Shown here piece after piece: positions 9,978 to 17,704 of a stretch of 40,766 bases of DNA. Origin of the DNA: Gammaproteobacteria bacterium (GTDB lineage Bacteria > Pseudomonadota > Gammaproteobacteria > UBA6186 > Azoamicaceae). The stretch is taken from assembly GCA_020054325.1 (NCBI GenBank), contig JAGVLG010000043.1, positions 1-40,766 of the forward strand, given 5' to 3'. The position numbers were made by a program, and so were the translations under genes. Under the pieces are notes generated by a model. The model saw only the letters and a list, made by a program, of their open reading frames with translations. It had not been told where the DNA came from and made no database searches. Each line of letters opens with the position of its first letter. Position 1 is the stretch's first letter.

Positions 9978-9993
9978 ATTATACTCTATTATA
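9978..9993 (-). promoter_or_regulatory. Tandem TATAAT boxes directly before the giant autotransporter start
   Basis: On the minus strand two perfect TATAAT hexamers occur at 9993-9988 and 9983-9978, the second ending one base before ATG 9976. No convincing -35 box is seen at 17 bp. If either is the -10 box, the mRNA leader would be nearly absent. The region is AT-rich, so chance matches are possible. Confidence 0.3.
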
Positions 9994-10089
9994 TAATATA
10001 GTTGTCCTACACTAATTCTAATACTGATATCTCGCTTACGCCATTTTAACCTATATTGGTCAGCGCTTATTTTTGTGTAATCTTTCTTC

Positions 10090-10095
10090 TATAAT
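10090..10095 (+). promoter_or_regulatory. TATAAT -10 box abutting the sdaA start
   Basis: A perfect TATAAT ends five bases before ATG 10101. Transcription from it would begin at about 10102-10104, which is the second ATG of the ATGATG pair. No Shine-Dalgarno is present, so a leaderless mRNA is possible. The -35 region is weak. Confidence 0.35.
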
Positions 10096-10100
10096 AATAT

Positions 10101-11453
10101 ATGATGAATTTCAGTATTTTTGACCTATTTAACATCGGAATTGGCCCCTCTAGTTCACACACTATAGGTCCGATGCGTGCAGCTAAACAATTTATCAATT
10201 CTTTAAATGCTAGCTCTTTATTAACAAAAACAACGCATATAACTATTGATCTGTATGGATCGCTTGCTTATACCGGTAAAGGGCATGGTACCGATATGGC
10301 TCTGACCATGGGCTTGGCATATTTTGATCCAGAAACCATTGATCCAGATGCAATTCCTAAGCTACTCGGAATAATAATTGCCAATGGCAATATTTTGACA
10401 CTTAAGAATCATAAAATTTTATTTAATCAAAGCACAGATATAATCTTACATTTTGATGAGCTTCTACCTGGACATACTAATGGTATGCAATTCAAAGCCT
10501 ACAATAATGCAGAACTTCTAAAAACAGAAATCTATTATTCGATAGGTGGTGGTTTTATTGTAAATTCTGATCCAATTACAGCAAATTCTACTAACAATTC
10601 TAAACTACCTCCCTACCCATTTGAAGCTGCAGCAGAATTATTGACTCATTGTGTTAATGCCGATAAATCAATTGCTGAAATAACTTTTGCAAATGAGTTA
10701 ACATGGCGTACTGCTACGCAAATCGAACAACAAGCCATATTAGTTTGGGAAACTATGAATAATGCAATTATGCGCGGCATTAGTACCAATGGTACTTTAC
10801 CCGGCGGTTTAAAAGTACCTAGACGCGCCGCGAAATTGTATGAAAAACTAAAGAATAAAGCTATTTCTACTGAATGGTTAAACGTTTACGCAATGGCAGT
10901 CAATGAAGAAAATGCTGCAGGTGGCAGAGTAGTGACTGCACCTACTAACGGTGCTTCTGGTATTGTTCCAGCAGTATTAAAATATTATCAAGAATACTAC
11001 AATAACAACGACCCACAAAAAGTTGTCGAATTTATTTTAACAGCTGGTGCTATTGGTTCATTATTTAAAAAAGGCGCATCAATTTCTGGTGCAGAAATGG
11101 GGTGTATGGGCGAAGTGGGCGTAGCTTGCTCTATGGCCGCAGCTGCATTAGTTGCAGTCCTTGGCGGAACCGTCTTACAAGTTGAACAAGCTGCTGAGAT
11201 TGCGATTGAACACCATTTTGGCCTGACCTGCGATCCAGTAAAAGGTTTAGTCCAAATCCCCTGCATTGAACGTAATGCTATGGGAGCAGTAAAAGCAGTA
11301 AATGCGGCAACTATTGCATTGCTTGAAGAAGGCAAACACATTGTTAGCTTAGATAATGCCATTAAAACCATGCGAGAAACTGGCAGAGACATGTTAACTC
11401 ATTATAAAGAAACCAGCATGGGTGGTTTAGCAGTTAATGTACCGGAATGTTAA
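10101..11453 (+). CDS. sdaA: L-serine dehydratase, iron-sulfur dependent, single chain
   Basis: The enzyme converts L-serine to pyruvate and ammonia using a [4Fe-4S] cluster instead of PLP. The N-terminal part carries the GIGPSSSHT motif near residue 13, and the C-terminal half holds cluster ligands Cys335, Cys377 and Cys388. The spacings of 42 and 11 equal those of Legionella pneumophila Cys343/385/396. The chain also ends in Cys450, exactly 62 residues after the last ligand, as in Legionella Cys458, which there reaches into the active site as a fourth ligand. Cytoplasmic; 450 residues is the usual length. It stands alone, divergent from the giant autotransporter across 124 bp. A start at either ATG of the ATGATG pair is possible. 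Confidence 0.95.
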   Translation: MMNFSIFDLFNIGIGPSSSHTIGPMRAAKQFINSLNASSLLTKTTHITIDLYGSLAYTGKGHGTDMALTMGLAYFDPETIDPDAIPKLLGIIIANGNILTLKNHKILFNQSTDIILHFDELLPGHTNGMQFKAYNNAELLKTEIYYSIGGGFIVNSDPITANSTNNSKLPPYPFEAAAELLTHCVNADKSIAEITFANELTWRTATQIEQQAILVWETMNNAIMRGISTNGTLPGGLKVPRRAAKLYEKLKNKAISTEWLNVYAMAVNEENAAGGRVVTAPTNGASGIVPAVLKYYQEYYNNNDPQKVVEFILTAGAIGSLFKKGASISGAEMGCMGEVGVACSMAAAALVAVLGGTVLQVEQAAEIAIEHHFGLTCDPVKGLVQIPCIERNAMGAVKAVNAATIALLEEGKHIVSLDNAIKTMRETGRDMLTHYKETSMGGLAVNVPEC

Positions 11454-11455
11454 TG

Positions 11456-11662
11456 TCAAAAATTTGACTTTATTGCTAAAGTTTTGACGCTTTGCTTGTC
11501 TATTCTTATTCGTACTGATGCTTCGACAACGGCTGGAGGTTTGTCCAAATATTTTTTATTCGCGGACGCACACAAGTACATGTAGTGCTCGACATCTGCC
11601 ATCCACGGCGGCTGAAGCCACATATAAAAAATTTTGCGCACCTGTACAGCTATAAATGGCAC
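11456..11662 (-). other. GC-rich intergenic island with a doubtful 68-residue frame
   Basis: The 253-bp gap between sdaA and the coiled-coil gene contains a block (11511-11620) of about 52% GC by hand count, well above its surroundings. A 68-residue frame with start at 11662 runs through it on the minus strand. It has no Shine-Dalgarno, its start overlaps the probable sigma-54 promoter of the next gene, and its product (including WLQPPWMADVEHYMYLC) matches nothing I can name. I regard it as more likely a dispersed repeat or regulatory DNA than a gene, but a small protein cannot be excluded. Confidence 0.3.
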
Positions 11663-11673
11663 AATTCTTGCAT
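11657..11673 (+). promoter_or_regulatory. Candidate sigma-54 (-24/-12) promoter of the coiled-coil gene
   Basis: TGGCAC, five bases, TTGCAT gives the invariant GG and GC dinucleotides with exactly 10 bp between them, as in the sigma-54 consensus TGGCAC-N5-TTGCA. Transcription would begin near 11684, leaving a leader of about 23 bases with an AAAGGA ribosome site before ATG 11707. Whether this genome encodes RpoN and an enhancer-binding activator cannot be seen here. Confidence 0.45.
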
Positions 11674-11706
11674 ATCAACCTATAGAATATAAAGGATTAT
11701 AAGCAA

Positions 11707-12171
11707 ATGAGACAATACGAAACCATTGATTGGAAACAGTATGCGCAACAACAACAAGCAGCGCGACGTGAAACAGAACAACAACTATTAAAGCTAAATG
11801 CTGCCTTTAACAAGGTACGGCAAATGGCGCAGCGAATTTTATCTTATAGTCGTAAACTTGAAGCCGAGGTTAAAGCACTTAAGTTAAATATTAAACATAC
11901 CCATTCGATGTTACTGCAGCAACAGGAAACTAGCAAAGTGTTACAGCAAAATAACAATCAATTACGCGCAGCAAACGTTGAATTAAATGATAAACTACAA
12001 AAAGTAACCACAGAATTAGCTCTTGCCAAAAAAGAGCTTGAATTAGCCCGGCAAAAATTGCAATTTAATGATGCATTACAAATACTTAACGCCACCAGTT
12101 CAACAGTTGCAACCAATGATGATTTAGAGCAATTCTTCGTGTATCGTCCTAAAACTGTTACTGGTAGCTAA
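11707..12171 (+). CDS. Coiled-coil protein, 154 residues, unknown function
   Basis: Almost the whole chain is predicted helix with heptad-like spacing of Leu, Ile and Ala and many Gln, Lys and Glu (for example 'LQQNNNQLRAANVELNDKL'). This indicates a long coiled coil from about residue 18 to 135, followed by a short non-helical tail. No signal peptide, membrane segment or enzymatic motif is visible, and I do not recognise a family. The start is supported by AAAGGA about 10 bases upstream. A sigma-54-type promoter match lies 34-50 bp upstream. The rhomboid gene begins 53 bp downstream on the same strand, possibly in the same transcript. Confidence 0.7.
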   Translation: MRQYETIDWKQYAQQQQAARRETEQQLLKLNAAFNKVRQMAQRILSYSRKLEAEVKALKLNIKHTHSMLLQQQETSKVLQQNNNQLRAANVELNDKLQKVTTELALAKKELELARQKLQFNDALQILNATSSTVATNDDLEQFFVYRPKTVTGS

Positions 12172-12224
12172 AAAGAGTTCTATGTAGTATGCTAATGCAA
12201 AACAGTTTTGAATGAGAATATTGC

Positions 12225-12842
12225 ATGATCGCTAATATTTCTTTAGGTTACCAAGATTTTTTTGCTCTAGCTCGCAGCCAATTACCCTTCATGGGAAAAT
12301 TAATTGCTGGATTATGGATCTTTAATATTATCAATTGGCTGGTATTTAGATCTAGGCTGGATTTATTGGGAATTTATCCACGTTCCTTATTAGGACTTGC
12401 AGGAATTATCTTTGCACCATTTTTACACGCAAATTTCAATCATTTATTTTTTAACACCATCCCATTATTCGCACTAGGAATGTTTATTCTAGCTTTAGGC
12501 CGCACTGATTTTATTGCCATTTCAGTATTAATCGCTTTGATTTCAGGCCTACTAGTGTGGTTATTAGGGCGCAAATGCCTGCACATTGGTGCTAGTGGAA
12601 TTATTGCCGGATATTTTGGATTTTTATTAAGCCTCGCCTACTTTCATCCAACTATAATATCAATAGTATTAGCTTTAGTAACTATTTACTATTTTGGATC
12701 AATTTTTGCTGGTATTATACCCACATCCGCTGCAATATCATGGGAATGCCATCTTGCCGGATTCTTAGCCGGCATTCTAGTAATGTATTGCTTCTGGTTC
12801 ATTCCTGGCTTTGAAACGCAAGCATTAGGATTGCTTAGATAA
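12225..12842 (+). CDS. Rhomboid-family intramembrane serine protease
   Basis: The 205-residue, highly hydrophobic protein has the six-helix bacterial rhomboid pattern. The conserved HANFNHLFFNT segment comes after the second helix. The catalytic Ser124 lies in GASG with a following small-residue GxxxxG helix, and the catalytic His176 lies in SWECHLAGFLAG. Rhomboids cut transmembrane segments of client proteins within the inner membrane; the client is unknown here. Both catalytic residues are intact, so activity is likely. The gene follows the coiled-coil gene by 53 bp. Its 3' end overlaps the convergent Ala/Lys-rich gene by 18 bp. Confidence 0.85.
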   Translation: MIANISLGYQDFFALARSQLPFMGKLIAGLWIFNIINWLVFRSRLDLLGIYPRSLLGLAGIIFAPFLHANFNHLFFNTIPLFALGMFILALGRTDFIAISVLIALISGLLVWLLGRKCLHIGASGIIAGYFGFLLSLAYFHPTIISIVLALVTIYYFGSIFAGIIPTSAAISWECHLAGFLAGILVMYCFWFIPGFETQALGLLR

Positions 12843-13145
12843 TAAACTCTTTAATTCTTGCAATAATTTTTCGATTTGGGCAATTTTCGTGTTACATTGA
12901 CTAACGAAAGTGCTATTACAGTTTGGCTCTGCTGCTTCAGGAGCGCCGGCAGCTGCATCAGTTGACTCCTCTTTATTTCGTGTCATTACAGTGCTAGCGG
13001 CGTTTTTTGCCTCTTCGGCAACCTGCATAGCTACGGCCTTAGTTTTATCCAGCATTTCACCTAGGTTTGCATTCTGAGCAGTCTTTTTTGCTGTTTCTGC
13101 AGCATTTAGGGCAGCTTCTTTAGCTTTATCTAACCAGTTTGACAT
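12825..13145 (-). CDS. Ala/Lys-rich amphipathic helical protein, 106 residues
   Basis: A clear AGGAG ribosome site lies about 8 bases before ATG 13145. Residues 1-55 form an Ala-, Lys- and Glu-rich amphipathic helix with loosely repeated 'AKEAA..AAETAKKTA' units, similar in character to LEA-like, phasin-like or apolipoprotein-like helices. An Ala/Glu/Pro linker follows, then a second short helix ('TKIAQIEKLLQELKSLL') that looks like a coiled coil. No signal peptide is present. I do not recognise a named family; a stress, membrane-surface or scaffold role is only inference. It overlaps the end of the rhomboid gene by 18 bp, tail to tail. Confidence 0.65.
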   Translation of the reverse strand: MSNWLDKAKEAALNAAETAKKTAQNANLGEMLDKTKAVAMQVAEEAKNAASTVMTRNKEESTDAAAGAPEAAEPNCNSTFVSQCNTKIAQIEKLLQELKSLLSKQS

Positions 13146-13245
13146 ATTAGGAACTCCTAACTTCTGTTAAAATTATTAAAATTAATACCAAGTATAGACC
13201 AGCCCTGGAGTGCGCTTATAGCCTATGTACGAGCCAGTTGCACCC

Positions 13246-13254
13246 TGTTATAAT
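13246..13254 (+). promoter_or_regulatory. Extended -10 promoter of infA
   Basis: TGTTATAAT is a perfect TATAAT preceded by the TGn extended -10 element, which often replaces a good -35 box. Transcription would start near 13261, giving a leader of about 36 bases before infA. Confidence 0.45.
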
Positions 13255-13296
13255 GCAGCCGACATATCAGTACAACTTAGGGGTTATTGTTAAATA

Positions 13297-13566
13297 ATGG
13301 CAAAAGAAGAAGCTATAGAAATGGAAGGTGTGGTTATAGAAAGCCTACCAAATACAAATTTCAAAGTAAAGTTAGATAACGGACACGTTGTAAATGCACA
13401 TATTTCTGGTAGAATGCGCAAACATTATATTCGGATTCTATTAGGCGATAGAGTGACGGTAGCATTAACACCATACGACCTTACTAAAGGACGAATAACT
13501 TTTCGCAATCGCGATAATGCAGCCAGCAGTGCTAAATCTGAAGAACAACCAGAAGAGCAAGAATAA
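13297..13566 (+). CDS. infA: Translation initiation factor IF-1 with acidic C-terminal tail
   Basis: IF-1 binds the ribosomal A site on the 30S subunit during initiation. The OB-fold sequence is typical: [13 protein letters not shown] start, [14 protein letters not shown], and GRITFRNR near residue 70. The usual bacterial length is about 72 residues. This one continues to 89 with a Ser/Glu/Gln-rich acidic tail (about residues 74-89), with no frameshift visible. It sits convergent to clpA with 100 bp between them and its own terminator hairpin in the gap. The infA/clpA neighbourhood is common in gammaproteobacteria. Confidence 0.95.
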   Translation: MAKEEAIEMEGVVIESLPNTNFKVKLDNGHVVNAHISGRMRKHYIRILLGDRVTVALTPYDLTKGRITFRNRDNAASSAKSEEQPEEQE

Positions 13567-13608
13567 TTATTTTAAAAGCTTAATTATTACCTGCAATTCT
13601 GTTTCAAG

Positions 13609-13641
13609 AGCAGCTACGGTTTGTAGCTGCTTGTTGTTTTT
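13609..13641 (+). terminator. Rho-independent terminator of infA
   Basis: A perfect 9-bp stem (AGCAGCTAC with GTAGCTGCT, 13609-13617 and 13623-13631) with a 5-base loop is followed by TGTTGTTTTT. The T-tract is only on the plus-strand side, so it serves infA and not clpA. Confidence 0.8.
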
Positions 13642-13666
13642 AATACGGCAAGCGATCTTCTGAATT

Positions 13667-15946
13667 CTAAACTGGTTCGTTTTCTTCATTAGCAATTATG
13701 TCAAGTTTAATTGAATTTTCGTTCACAGTAACCTTAACTTTACCACCGCCTTGTGATAAGTTGCCAAATAACATTTCATTTGCCAGTGGTTTTTTCAAAA
13801 CGTCTTTCACTAAACGATCCATCGGTCTTGCACCCATGTTACGATCATAGCCATGCTCTGCTAACCAACTTCTTGCTGGTGAATCGACATCAAGCGATAC
13901 CTTCTTGTCGCTAAGCTTACCTTGCAATTCAGTTAATAATTTTTCTACAATTAAATACACAGCTTCTTTAGATAGCGGATTAAATTGTACAATTGCATCC
14001 AAGCGGTTTCTAAATTCTGGAGTAAAGCGTTTTTCAAGCGCTTTCATACCATCAGACATATGATCTTGCAAGGTGAACCCCATACTAGAGCGACTCATTT
14101 CTTGCGCTCCGGCATTGGTTGTCATAATCAAAATTACATGTCGGAAATCTGCTTTACGCCCGTTATTATCAGTTAATGTTCCATGATCCATAACTTGTAA
14201 CAGCAAATTAAATACATCTGGATGAGCTTTTTCTAATTCATCTAATAACAATACGCAATGCGGTGTCTTAACAATAGCATCTGTTAATAAACCAGATTGC
14301 TCATAGCCAACGTAACCAGGAGGTGCACCTATCAAACGTGAAACTGTATGGCTTTCCATATATTCCGACATATCAAAACGGACAAATTCAACACCTAAAA
14401 GTTTGGCTAATTGTTTAGTAACTTCAGTTTTACCAACACCAGTAGGTCCTGCAAATAAGAAACTTGCCACTGGACGTTCGCTATCACCTAAACCAGAGCG
14501 CCCCATTTTAATTGCATCTGCGATCGTTTCAATTGCTTCATCTTGGCCAAATATAACTAATTTTAAATCACTTTCCAGATTCTTTAGTAAATTACGATCT
14601 GATGCCGAAACAGACTTACGCGGCACACGCGCAATTTTCGCAACTACTCTTTCTATGTCGCTAATTCCAATAATTTTTTTACGCTTATCTTCAGGATATA
14701 AACGTTGAAATGCACCAGCTTCATCCATCACATCAATTGCTTTATCTGGCATGTAGCGATCGGAAATATACTTGTCTGCTAATTCAGCTGAAGCTTTGAT
14801 TGCTGCATTAGAATACTTAACTTTATGGTGCTTTTCTAGTTGATCTTTAACGCCACGTAAAATGGTAATTGTTTCTTCAACATTTGGTTCTTTAACATCG
14901 ATCTTTTGAAAGCGTCGTGCCAAAGCACGATCTTTTTCGAAAATACCACGATATTCTTGGAATGTTGTTGAGCCAATGCATTTTAGATCGCCAGAAGCTA
15001 ACATAGGTTTAATAAGGTTCGAAGCATCCATCACACCCCCGGATGCTGCTCCAGCGCCAATAATAGTATGGATTTCATCAATAAACAAAATTGCATTAGC
15101 TTCTTGCTTTAATTGCTGTAATAATGCCTTCAAACGCTTTTCAAAATCACCGCGATATTTGGTGCCCGCCAATAACGAACCTAAATCTAATGCATAAATA
15201 GTACTATCTGCAATCGCCTCCGGTATTTTACCTTCCACAATCATACGGGCTAAACCTTCAGCAATTGCTGTTTTACCAACCCCAGCTTCACCGACAAACA
15301 ACGGGTTATTCTTACGACGCCGACATAAAATTTGAATGGTACGTTTGATTTCTTCTTCACGCCCAATAAGACTATCAATTTTACCAATTTTAGCTTGATG
15401 ATTTAAATTAATTGCATAGCTTTCTAATGGCGATTTATTACCCAGTTCTTGGGATAAATCCTCTTCATGTGAAGTGGGTAATTCAGATTCATCATGTGAG
15501 TCTTCATGTTTAATGTGGCCGTGTGATATAAAATTCACAACATCTAATCTGGTAACATTTTCTTTCTTTAGGAAATACACAGCCTGGCTGTCTTGTTCAC
15601 TAAAAATTGCCGCTAAGACATTTGCTCCGGTTACTTCAGAATCTTCTTTACCAGAAGATTGCACATGAAATACAGCGCGTTGTAATACACGTTGAAATCC
15701 TAATGTTGGTTGAGTTTCACGATGCGGTTCACTGATAGGAATTAAAGGTGTTGTTTCATCAACAAAAGCGATTAGTTCATTTCTGAGGTGTTCAATATCT
15801 GCTCCACATGCCTGCAATACACCTGAGGCAGATGAATTATCGAGTAAAGCTAATAATAGGTGTTCTACGGTCATAAACTCGTGACGTTTATCTCGTGCTT
15901 CCTTAAACGCCAGGTTTAAAGTTAATTCTAATTCTTTACTTAACAT
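13667..15946 (-). CDS. clpA: ATP-dependent Clp protease ATP-binding subunit ClpA
   Basis: ClpA is the hexameric AAA+ unfoldase that feeds substrates to ClpP, guided by the ClpS adaptor. The 759 residues show the double Clp-N repeat (about 1-140), AAA1 with Walker A GEAGVGKT near residue 219, the sensor and arginine-finger region, and AAA2 with Walker A GPTGVGKT near residue 500. An MGF tripeptide in '[10 protein letters not shown]' stands where the ClpP-binding IGL/IGF loop is expected. There is no middle domain, which separates it from ClpB and ClpC. Length is normal for ClpA (about 758 in E. coli). It lies 29 bp after clpS with its own AGGAG ribosome site, so the two form an operon. Confidence 0.97.
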   Translation of the reverse strand: MLSKELELTLNLAFKEARDKRHEFMTVEHLLLALLDNSSASGVLQACGADIEHLRNELIAFVDETTPLIPISEPHRETQPTLGFQRVLQRAVFHVQSSGKEDSEVTGANVLAAIFSEQDSQAVYFLKKENVTRLDVVNFISHGHIKHEDSHDESELPTSHEEDLSQELGNKSPLESYAINLNHQAKIGKIDSLIGREEEIKRTIQILCRRRKNNPLFVGEAGVGKTAIAEGLARMIVEGKIPEAIADSTIYALDLGSLLAGTKYRGDFEKRLKALLQQLKQEANAILFIDEIHTIIGAGAASGGVMDASNLIKPMLASGDLKCIGSTTFQEYRGIFEKDRALARRFQKIDVKEPNVEETITILRGVKDQLEKHHKVKYSNAAIKASAELADKYISDRYMPDKAIDVMDEAGAFQRLYPEDKRKKIIGISDIERVVAKIARVPRKSVSASDRNLLKNLESDLKLVIFGQDEAIETIADAIKMGRSGLGDSERPVASFLFAGPTGVGKTEVTKQLAKLLGVEFVRFDMSEYMESHTVSRLIGAPPGYVGYEQSGLLTDAIVKTPHCVLLLDELEKAHPDVFNLLLQVMDHGTLTDNNGRKADFRHVILIMTTNAGAQEMSRSSMGFTLQDHMSDGMKALEKRFTPEFRNRLDAIVQFNPLSKEAVYLIVEKLLTELQGKLSDKKVSLDVDSPARSWLAEHGYDRNMGARPMDRLVKDVLKKPLANEMLFGNLSQGGGKVKVTVNENSIKLDIIANEENEPV

Positions 15947-15975
15947 TAAATAACTCTCCTAGCCAGGTGTTCTCC

Positions 15976-16296
15976 TTAGATGCGCTCCATTTGGCAAAGT
16001 AACGGGTGTTGATTAGCGCGAGAATAATTATTCACTAACATCACCTTCGTTTCTGCAATGTCCCTGGTATAAACACCACAGTTACCTCTACCGCTTTTGT
16101 GAACCTGAAGCATTATCATAGTTGCCACTGGTTCACTTAACATAAAAAAATGCATTAATACTTCAACTACAAAATCCATGGGGGTATAATCATCGTTAAC
16201 TAAGAAAACTTTATACATAGGTGGTCTTTCTAACTGAATTTTGGTTTTTTCAGCTACCACCGCACGAATTACTTCTACGTGTTTCCTAGTACTCAT
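15976..16296 (-). CDS. clpS: ClpS adaptor (N-end rule)
   Basis: ClpS delivers proteins with destabilising N-terminal residues to ClpA. The conserved core is intact: [20 protein letters not shown] (binding pocket with the NDD..T motif), the [10 protein letters not shown] helix, and [11 protein letters not shown]. Its 106 residues are the normal length, with a flexible N-terminal extension of about 25 residues that is needed to control ClpA in relatives. No clear Shine-Dalgarno is visible before ATG 16296. It is first in the clpS-clpA unit and diverges from cspD across 248 bp, the same arrangement as in E. coli. Confidence 0.97.
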   Translation of the reverse strand: MSTRKHVEVIRAVVAEKTKIQLERPPMYKVFLVNDDYTPMDFVVEVLMHFFMLSEPVATMIMLQVHKSGRGNCGVYTRDIAETKVMLVNNYSRANQHPLLCQMERI

Positions 16297-16544
16297 ACTT
16301 AAATTTTAGCTAATAAATAACTAAATTTCTGATTTTAAGTTGATATTATTAAGACCTAGCGGCAATAAATCTACTTTTTCGCACAAAAAGCATCATGATG
16401 TTGCTAGATGTCCAGCTTCAAAATGCTGAAAAAAGTGTAATTGCACTTAATTGATATTGACCCGTAAATAAATACTTGACTATTCACGCAATTTATACGA
16501 AATTAAAGATGTAAGTATGTTGTTAATTAAGGGAAATTTGAGGT

Positions 16545-16775
16545 ATGGCAACAGGGACAGTAAAGTGGTTTAATAACCAAAAAGGGTACGGTTTCATTTG
16601 TGCAGCAGACAGCCAGGAAGAAATCTTTGCACATTTTTCTTCGATTGTGATGGAAGGCTATAAGAGTCTAAAGGCTGGCCAAGCGGTTGACTTCGAAGTA
16701 AGCAATGGCCCAAAAGGTCTGCATGCACTAAATATTCGCTCTAGTGGCGCAACTACAGGAAATAGCGCCGAATAA
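16545..16775 (+). CDS. cspD: Cold-shock domain protein, CspD-type
   Basis: A single cold-shock domain of 76 residues with RNP1 KGYGFI and RNP2 variant EIFAHFSSI, which together bind single-stranded RNA or DNA. E. coli CspD is a stationary-phase replication inhibitor; the symbol here rests on the divergent position next to clpS, and ordinary CspA-like function is equally possible. The starting methionine is followed by ATGTVKWFNNQ as in the family, with AAGGGA about 10 bases upstream. The 248-bp clpS-cspD gap holds a TTGACT hexamer (near 16474) without a convincing partner box, and a CATCATGATG palindrome near 16393. Confidence 0.9.
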   Translation: MATGTVKWFNNQKGYGFICAADSQEEIFAHFSSIVMEGYKSLKAGQAVDFEVSNGPKGLHALNIRSSGATTGNSAE

Positions 16776-16874
16776 GAGGCGCTACGGCAGTATACATCTT
16801 AGATGTTTTTGAACAAACGTCCCTGTTTGTCATTAGCATCTTACCTGTAACTTTTTTACGATCAGTGCTTTATT

Positions 16875-17060
16875 TTATCCAGGCTTTACTTTCGATTTTG
16901 GCGTACTTTTTGCAGGTGTTGTGTCGACATTTACTACAAAACCCCCTTCCTCTAGACTACCCACTACGTCTCTTGTGGGTGTCACTTTATCAGGTTTATC
17001 TTTATCAGCTTTGTCTTTATCACCACCTTTATTTTTTGACCACCAAGTTAAACCAGGCAT
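16875..17060 (-). CDS. Small Lys/Asp-rich protein, 61 residues, paralogue of the next gene
   Basis: A strong Shine-Dalgarno (AAAGGAG about 7 bases before ATG 17060) supports translation. The product begins MPGLTWWSKNKGG, continues with charged KDKADKDKPDK repeats, and ends in a conserved-looking tail: 'VVGSLEEGGF...TPKSKVKPG'. That tail recurs in the gene at 17189-17398. No signal peptide or membrane span is present. I know no family for it. The ribosome site is bordered by a 10-bp inverted repeat (17072-17111) that could limit access to it. The two small genes are on the same strand 128 bp apart. Confidence 0.55.
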   Translation of the reverse strand: MPGLTWWSKNKGGDKDKADKDKPDKVTPTRDVVGSLEEGGFVVNVDTTPAKSTPKSKVKPG

Positions 17061-17071
17061 AATCTTACTCC

Positions 17072-17111
17072 TTTGGTTAATGTTACAAATTGGATAACAA
17101 AATTAACCAAA
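17072..17111 (-). repeat. Inverted repeat next to the ribosome site of the 61-residue gene
   Basis: TTTGGTTAAT at 17072-17081 and ATTAACCAAA at 17102-17111 form a perfect 10-bp inverted repeat with a 20-base spacer. In the minus-strand transcript the second arm ends with the AAA that begins the AAAGGAG Shine-Dalgarno, so folding would partly cover it. It could equally be an operator. Confidence 0.5.
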
Positions 17112-17188
17112 AGTTGCACTATACGTGGCTATGCAAGCATTTAGTCTAAGTCATTTAGATTGAGGCTAGTCATGGCGACGACTATATA

Positions 17189-17398
17189 TTAACGTGGCAA
17201 TACTTTTGACTTAGGTGTTACTGGCTTATCTGCAACATTACAAAATCCAGCACCCATTAGGTTTGCTACCACTTGATCAGGATCAAATAGCGGATTATCA
17301 GCTGCCATTGGTGAAGGAGTTGCGGTAGCGCGAGGCGATGGAGTTGCTGATGTAGTTGCACCATTATCTCTTGATTTTCTTTTTAAAAAGCTAAGCAT
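17189..17398 (-). CDS. Small Ala/Ser/Pro-rich protein, 69 residues, paralogue of the previous gene
   Basis: The start at ATG 17398 (MLSFLKRKSRDNG) has a clear TAGGAG ribosome site about 8 bases upstream; an in-frame ATG at 17461 lacks one. After a basic N-terminus comes a Ser/Thr/Ala/Pro-rich linker with 'ATPSPRATATPSP', then 'DQVVANLMGAGFCNVADKPVTPKSKVLPR'-type sequence whose VV..L...GF and TPKSKV.P elements match the tail of the 61-residue neighbour. No signal peptide is present and function is unknown. Both small genes lie between cspD and icd. Confidence 0.55.
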   Translation of the reverse strand: MLSFLKRKSRDNGATTSATPSPRATATPSPMAADNPLFDPDQVVANLMGAGFCNVADKPVTPKSKVLPR

Positions 17399-17490
17399 GT
17401 TATTATCTCCTACTTTATTTAGGAAGTATTTTAACATAACTGTTTTTAAGCTTGCAACCAAATTTTATAAAGTTAAATAGCAAATTAAGA

Positions 17491-17670
17491 TGCAGGGACA
17501 CGCATTATGAAGTGCTGGGCAGTATCAAAGTGAGGCCATACTACATGAGTGGTTCCGGCTAACTTCTTGAATTCTATAGTGACTACGGGTCCTGCCGCTG
17601 CGGCACCTTATACATGCTCGCTGAAGCTGCGCGTGTATAAGGGATCCGCCTCCGCGTCACCCGTAGTGTA
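17491..17670. repeat. GC-rich palindromic element between icd and the small genes
   Basis: The 306-bp gap 17399-17704 has no gene. Its right part (17491-17670) is about 53% GC by hand count. It contains nested inverted repeats: ACTACGGGT at 17582-17590 with ACCCGTAGT at 17659-17667, TTATACATGC at 17608-17617 with GCGTGTATAA at 17631-17640 (one mismatch), and a TGCCG-CTG-CGGCA hairpin at 17593-17605. This looks like a small mobile or dispersed palindromic repeat. Lying downstream of icd, it may also act as a terminator or mRNA stabiliser, although no T-tract follows. Confidence 0.5.
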
Positions 17671-17704
17671 GAGTCAAATTAGTGTTTGGCGGGAACTACT
17701 GATA

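Noticed and set aside
16763-16809. Terminator after cspD (7-bp stem TAGCGCC/GGCGCTA, then ACATC/GATGT with TTTTT)
   Set aside because: The first stem includes the stop region and lacks a T-tract; the second stem is only 5 bp. Not strong enough to list.
16865-17062. 65-residue plus-strand frame opposite the 61-residue gene
   Set aside because: It has no ribosome site and a hydrophobic low-complexity product. The minus-strand frame has AAAGGAG and a paralogue.
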